Assembly: GCA_026712605.1 (NCBI GenBank)
Contig: JAPORL010000015.1
Span: forward strand, 1 to 7,683
Length of the DNA stretch: 7,683 nt
Direction: 5' to 3'
DNA from: Pseudobdellovibrionaceae bacterium
GTDB lineage: Bacteria > Bdellovibrionota > Bdellovibrionia > Bdellovibrionales > UBA1609
Shown here one piece after another: positions 4,946-7,683 of the stretch. A program made the translations under genes and the position numbers. Below the pieces are notes generated by a model. That model saw only the letters and a program-made list of their open reading frames with translations. It did no database searches and was not told the DNA's origin. Position 1 is the stretch's first letter. The number at the start of each line of letters is the position of its first letter.

Positions 4946-5383
4946 ATGTCTTTACACACTAAAAGCTATTCTAAAAATACTCTTAAAGAGGCTTTTAATT
5001 GGTTAGATAAACAAGAGCATAACTGGTCTAAATATATAAAAGATAGCAATATTGCAATCCAAATGTATATGAAGTCTCAAAAAGAAAAGGAAAAGAAAAA
5101 AACTAACTTTCAAAAAGAGTTACAAGGCTTTTTAAAGGAAAATATAGGAGCTATTTCAACAGATTTTAATAATCAGCCCCCTGCAAATAAACTGAGAGCT
5201 CCTTTTGAAAAAAATATCCCTTCTTTTTTAGAAAATAAAGATTTACAAAACAAGGCTTTCACTTTAGATGAAAAAAGCTTACAGGCTTTAGAGAAAACAA
5301 AAAAAGAATTAAATATAAGCTGTAATAAAGAGGCTTTAAAAATTCTTATTCAGCTAGGACAAAAAAGTTTAAATCGCCTTTAA
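4946..5383 (+). CDS. Small charged cytoplasmic protein with possible RHH-like C-terminus
   Basis: I cannot name this 145-residue protein. It has no signal peptide or membrane segment. Residues 1-45 (with [15 protein letters not shown]) look helical and aromatic; 46-70 are a lysine- and glutamate-rich helix; 71-105 look like a flexible linker. Residues 106-145 read as a short strand (AFTLDE) followed by two helices ([13 protein letters not shown] and [15 protein letters not shown]), which resembles the ribbon-helix-helix DNA-binding layout. That would suggest a small regulator, but a single RHH at the C-terminus is not diagnostic. It is transcribed divergently from the DUF507-type pair across a 123-bp region with the DnaA box, and its stop overlaps the clpX stop by 4 bp in convergent orientation. 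No Shine-Dalgarno is visible before the ATG. Confidence 0.7.
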   Translation: MSLHTKSYSKNTLKEAFNWLDKQEHNWSKYIKDSNIAIQMYMKSQKEKEKKKTNFQKELQGFLKENIGAISTDFNNQPPANKLRAPFEKNIPSFLENKDLQNKAFTLDEKSLQALEKTKKELNISCNKEALKILIQLGQKSLNRL

Positions 5384-6633
5384 GCAATCGCTTTTTGTTT
5401 TTTATCTTTTTTCTTGTTTTTATAGTTGTATTTTGGCAAACCCTTTTTTTGAATCACCTCTTTAGTAATCAAGCAATTTTTTATATTTTCTCGAGAAGGA
5501 ACCTCATACATTATCTCCAGCATACTGTCTTCTAAAACTTTTCTCAAACCTCTTGCTCCTGTCTTATTTAAAAGGGCCACTTCAGCCACTTGATCTATAG
5601 CAGAATCATCAAACTCAAGATTAACTCCATTATAACTAAATAATTTTTGATACTGCTTAATTAAGGCATTCTTAGGTTCTGTTAAAATTCGGACAAGAGC
5701 TTTTTTATCCAAAGAATCTAAAATGGAAATACCCGGCAAGCGACCAATAAACTCCGGTATTAAGCCATATTGAATTAAATCCGAAGGCTCTAGCTTAGAT
5801 AGAGTTTCCATTCTATCTATTTCTTCTTGGGTTTTGACTTCAGCAGAAAAACCAAGTGCGCGATTGGATATACGGTTTTGAACAATTTTTTCCAAACCAA
5901 CAAAAGCCCCGCCCACAATAAATAAAATATTAGAAGTGTCTACAGAAATAAGCTCTTGTTGAGGGTGTTTTCTTCCCCCTTTAGGAGGGACATTAGATAT
6001 TGAGCCTTCTAAAATCTTTAAAAGCGCTTGTTGAACTCCCTCACCACTCACATCTCTTGTAATAGAAACATTTTCTCCTTTACAGGTGATCTTATCAATC
6101 TCATCAATATAGATGACTCCCCTTTCGGCTTTTTTAACATCATAATCTGCGGATTGAAGCAGACCTAAAAGAATATTTTCAACATCTTCCCCCACATAAC
6201 CCGCTTCTGTCAGAGTGGTTGCATCCGCTACAGAAAAAGGCACATTTAAAATTCGCGCAATAGTTTGAGCTAGTAAAGTTTTTCCTGAACCTGTAGGACC
6301 TATAAGTAAAAGATTACTTTTTGCAAGCTCTACTCCATCTTTTTCAGTAGAAGACATATTGACTCTTTTATAATGATTATGAACGGCGACAGCCATTGAT
6401 TTTTTAGCTTGATCTTGTCCAATGATATATTCATCTAAACTTTTCTTAATTTCAGCGGGTGTTGATACTTTAAGCTTTTTATTTTCTGTGAAAACTTCTT
6501 TTTTATTTTCTTCGGTTAAAATTTCATTACATAAATCAATACATTCATTACAAATATAAACCTGAGGGCCTGAAATCAGTTTAGAAACTTCTTTTTGGCT
6601 TTTGCCACAAAAACTGCAATTACTGATTGCCAT
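5380..6633 (-). CDS. clpX: ATP-dependent Clp protease ATP-binding subunit ClpX
   Basis: ClpX is the hexameric AAA+ unfoldase that recognises degrons such as ssrA tags, unfolds the protein and threads it into ClpP in the cytoplasm. All diagnostic parts of this 417-residue protein are present. The N-terminal zinc domain has Cys6, Cys9, Cys28 and Cys31. Walker A GPTGSGKT is at 112-119, the pore loop GYVGED at 145-150 and Walker B VIYIDEID at 173-180. The RKH loop is at 221-223, the arginine-finger region EFIGRLP ends near 300, and sensor II GARGLR is at 359-364. The ClpP-docking loop reads LGF (260-262) instead of the common IGF, a conservative change. The last 20 residues are a Lys-rich tail. 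AAGGAG (6639-6644) lies 5 bp before the ATG. It is the second gene of the clpP-clpX operon, 60 bp after clpP. Confidence 0.98.
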   Translation of the reverse strand: MAISNCSFCGKSQKEVSKLISGPQVYICNECIDLCNEILTEENKKEVFTENKKLKVSTPAEIKKSLDEYIIGQDQAKKSMAVAVHNHYKRVNMSSTEKDGVELAKSNLLLIGPTGSGKTLLAQTIARILNVPFSVADATTLTEAGYVGEDVENILLGLLQSADYDVKKAERGVIYIDEIDKITCKGENVSITRDVSGEGVQQALLKILEGSISNVPPKGGRKHPQQELISVDTSNILFIVGGAFVGLEKIVQNRISNRALGFSAEVKTQEEIDRMETLSKLEPSDLIQYGLIPEFIGRLPGISILDSLDKKALVRILTEPKNALIKQYQKLFSYNGVNLEFDDSAIDQVAEVALLNKTGARGLRKVLEDSMLEIMYEVPSRENIKNCLITKEVIQKKGLPKYNYKNKKKDKKQKAIA

Positions 6634-6666
6634 GATTTCTCCTTAAAATACTTAAATTAATTATTA

Positions 6667-6697
6667 TTAATCTGAAAATCAAATCCTATTCAGTTAA
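6667..6697 (-). promoter_or_regulatory. Weak hairpin between clpP and clpX
   Basis: CTGAA (6672-6676) pairs with TTCAG (6689-6693), extended by TTAA on both sides (6667-6670 and 6694-6697) with one bulged base. This gives a 9-bp stem with a 12-nt loop that includes the clpP stop codon. It has no U tract on the transcript side, so it is not a standard terminator. It might tune clpX expression or mRNA stability, or be a by-product of base composition. Confidence 0.25.
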
Positions 6698-7308
6698 TCT
6701 TTACTTTCTTTATTTTTTTTTCTATTTTCCACAATGGAATCCACTAAAGAAAGCTTTTGAGCCTCTTTAGCACTCATATAACGATCTCTATCCATCATTT
6801 TTGTTAAAGTCTGTTTATCTAGACCTGTATGCTTGGAGTAAATTTGTGTGAGCTGATTTTTTGTATAAGACATCTCTTTAGCCTGAATTTCAATATCACT
6901 GACTTGCCCAGAGATTCCTGAACCGGCAACTAAAGGCTGATGAACCATCACTCGGGCATTGGGTAAAATATATCGTTTATTTTTAGTTCCCGCGCTTAAA
7001 AGTAAGGAGCCCATACTGGCCGCTAATCCAATACAATAAGTGGACACATCGGGTCTAACAAATTGCATAATATCATAAATAGCCAGACCAGCATGCACAG
7101 ATCCTCCTGGAGAATTGATATACAAATGAATATCTTGAGAAGAATCTTGCATTTCTAAAAAAAACATCTGAGCAATAACACTATTAGCAACATTATCATC
7201 AATAGCTGTCCCCAGCATAACAATTCTATCTTTTAAAAGCCTTGAATAAATGTCATAACTTCTTTCACCTCGGGGGGTTTGCTCAATAACAATAGGCACT
7301 AAACTCAA
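6694..7308 (-). CDS. clpP: ATP-dependent Clp protease proteolytic subunit ClpP
   Basis: ClpP is the serine peptidase that forms the tetradecameric chamber of the ClpXP protease. The 204-residue length is normal. The catalytic triad is visible: Ser98 in GLAASMGS, His123 in MVHQP, and Asp175 in DRDRYMSA. The oxyanion-hole and substrate-binding stretch INSPGGSV is at 64-71. The start is TTG, set by AAGGAG six bases upstream and by the conserved first residues MSLVPIVIE; no ATG nearby fits. Two small departures from the commonest sequence are seen. The handle loop after HQPL is three residues longer than in S. aureus ClpP (from memory). The motif usually reading DTDRD is MMDRD, so two residues beside the catalytic Asp differ. 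Neither removes a catalytic residue. It is the first gene of the operon with clpX and divergent from smpB. Confidence 0.97.
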   Translation of the reverse strand: MSLVPIVIEQTPRGERSYDIYSRLLKDRIVMLGTAIDDNVANSVIAQMFFLEMQDSSQDIHLYINSPGGSVHAGLAIYDIMQFVRPDVSTYCIGLAASMGSLLLSAGTKNKRYILPNARVMVHQPLVAGSGISGQVSDIEIQAKEMSYTKNQLTQIYSKHTGLDKQTLTKMMDRDRYMSAKEAQKLSLVDSIVENRKKNKESKD

Positions 7309-7414
7309 TCTAAACTCCTTATCTTTTTCGCTAAACCTATCGGTTTTTGATCAAAAAAACTGAAATTTTTAATCCTCTTCTTGCTCTTTAACTTTAAAAA
7401 GCTTTAATTGTTTT
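7309..7414. promoter_or_regulatory. Divergent clpP/smpB control region
   Basis: This 106-bp gap must hold the promoters of both clpP (-) and smpB (+). A perfect 14-bp palindrome, five T, GATC, five A, lies at 7344-7357. On the plus strand TTGCTC (7381-7386) and TTTAAT (7403-7408), 16 bp apart, would place the smpB transcription start at its ATG. No clear -35/-10 pair was found for clpP, which in many bacteria is under stress control. No CIRCE-type inverted repeat is present. The palindrome may be an operator or only an A/T coincidence. Confidence 0.3.
7315..7320 (-). promoter_or_regulatory. Ribosome binding site that fixes the TTG start of clpP
   Basis: The minus strand reads AAGGAG six bases before TTG (7306-7308). 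With the family-typical N-terminus MSLVP, this decides the non-ATG start. Confidence 0.85.
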
Positions 7415-7683
7415 ATGTCCATTAAGATTATTGCTATCAATAAAAAAGCCTCTTTTCAGTATGAATTAAAGGAAAAGTTTCAAGCTGGGCTAGTTCTTTT
7501 AGGAAGTGAGGTCAAATCTTTAAGAAAAGGATCCTGCCAACTAAAGGATTCTTATATTTTCTTTATAAGACAGGAAGCTTTCTTACAAAAAGCCCATATA
7601 AGCCCCTATAAAAAAGCGCTCAATGGCGGTCATAATCCAGAAAGAAAACGAAAACTGCTTTTAAACAAAAAAGAGCTTAACAG
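7415..7683 (+). CDS. smpB: SsrA-binding protein SmpB (5' part, cut by window end)
   Basis: SmpB binds tmRNA and places it in the A site of stalled ribosomes, so that the nascent protein gets an ssrA tag and is released. The first 89 residues are present and the frame is still open at the window edge, out of roughly 150-160 in the full family. Recognisable blocks are AINKKASFQYEL at 7-18, AGLVLLGSEVKSLRKG at about 24-39, LKDSYIFF near 43-50, and RKRKLLLNKKEL near 77-88, all conserved SmpB core segments. The ATG at 7415 is the only fitting start, but no Shine-Dalgarno precedes it and a TTTAAT box ends 7 bp upstream, so the mRNA may be leaderless. It is divergent from clpP, whose protease degrades ssrA-tagged products. 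Confidence 0.95.
   Translation, partial: MSIKIIAINKKASFQYELKEKFQAGLVLLGSEVKSLRKGSCQLKDSYIFFIRQEAFLQKAHISPYKKALNGGHNPERKRKLLLNKKELN

Noticed and set aside
7344..7357. TTTTTGATCAAAAA palindrome as a definite operator.
   Set aside because: Perfect but A/T-simple and present once; kept only as a note in the divergent control region.

Overview
This AT-rich window reads like the chromosome of a low-GC, diderm (Gram-negative) bacterium. It encodes a signal-peptide-bearing outer-membrane beta-barrel candidate, a tandem pair of DUF507-type proteins, and the ClpP/ClpX protease next to SmpB. DUF507 pairs are typical of the Bdellovibrionota/Myxococcota (old 'deltaproteobacterial') area and a few other diderm phyla, so a low-GC Bdellovibrionota-like organism is my best guess. 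That is inference from recalled family distribution, not a search.

Layout. (a) 134-1210 (+): an unrecognised, charged, cysteine-containing protein with one N-terminal membrane segment. (b) 1274-2443 (-): a convergent outer-membrane beta-barrel candidate. Between them is a GC-rich inverted repeat (1215-1225/1283-1293) whose right arm lies in the barrel gene's last codons. (c) 2651-4199 (+): three tandem paralogous genes for small secreted proteins, 5 bp apart, each with the same signal peptide, an IGEW motif and two conserved cysteines. (d) 4822-4216 (-): two DUF507-type genes behind a TTGACA promoter, with a perfect DnaA-box nonamer just upstream. (e) 4946-5383 (+): a small charged protein with a possible ribbon-helix-helix-like C-terminus, divergent from the DUF507 pair and overlapping the clpX stop by 4 bp. 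(f) 7308-5380 (-): the clpP-clpX operon, with clpP starting at TTG. (g) 7415-7683 (+): the 5' part of smpB, cut by the window edge.

How the genes work together. ClpX unfolds substrates and feeds them to ClpP. SmpB delivers tmRNA to stalled ribosomes, and the ssrA-tagged products are classic ClpXP substrates, so the right end is a protein quality-control cluster in divergent arrangement. The left half is cell-envelope or secreted material, and its triplicated family is the least ordinary part.

Regulation. clpP and clpX have strong AAGGAG ribosome sites. Most other genes here have no Shine-Dalgarno, and several have a -10-like hexamer so close to the start codon that transcripts would be leaderless or nearly so. 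The two best promoters share TTGACA and GATACT. No tRNA, rRNA, CRISPR array or insertion sequence was seen, and no gene-free stretch exceeds 300 bases.
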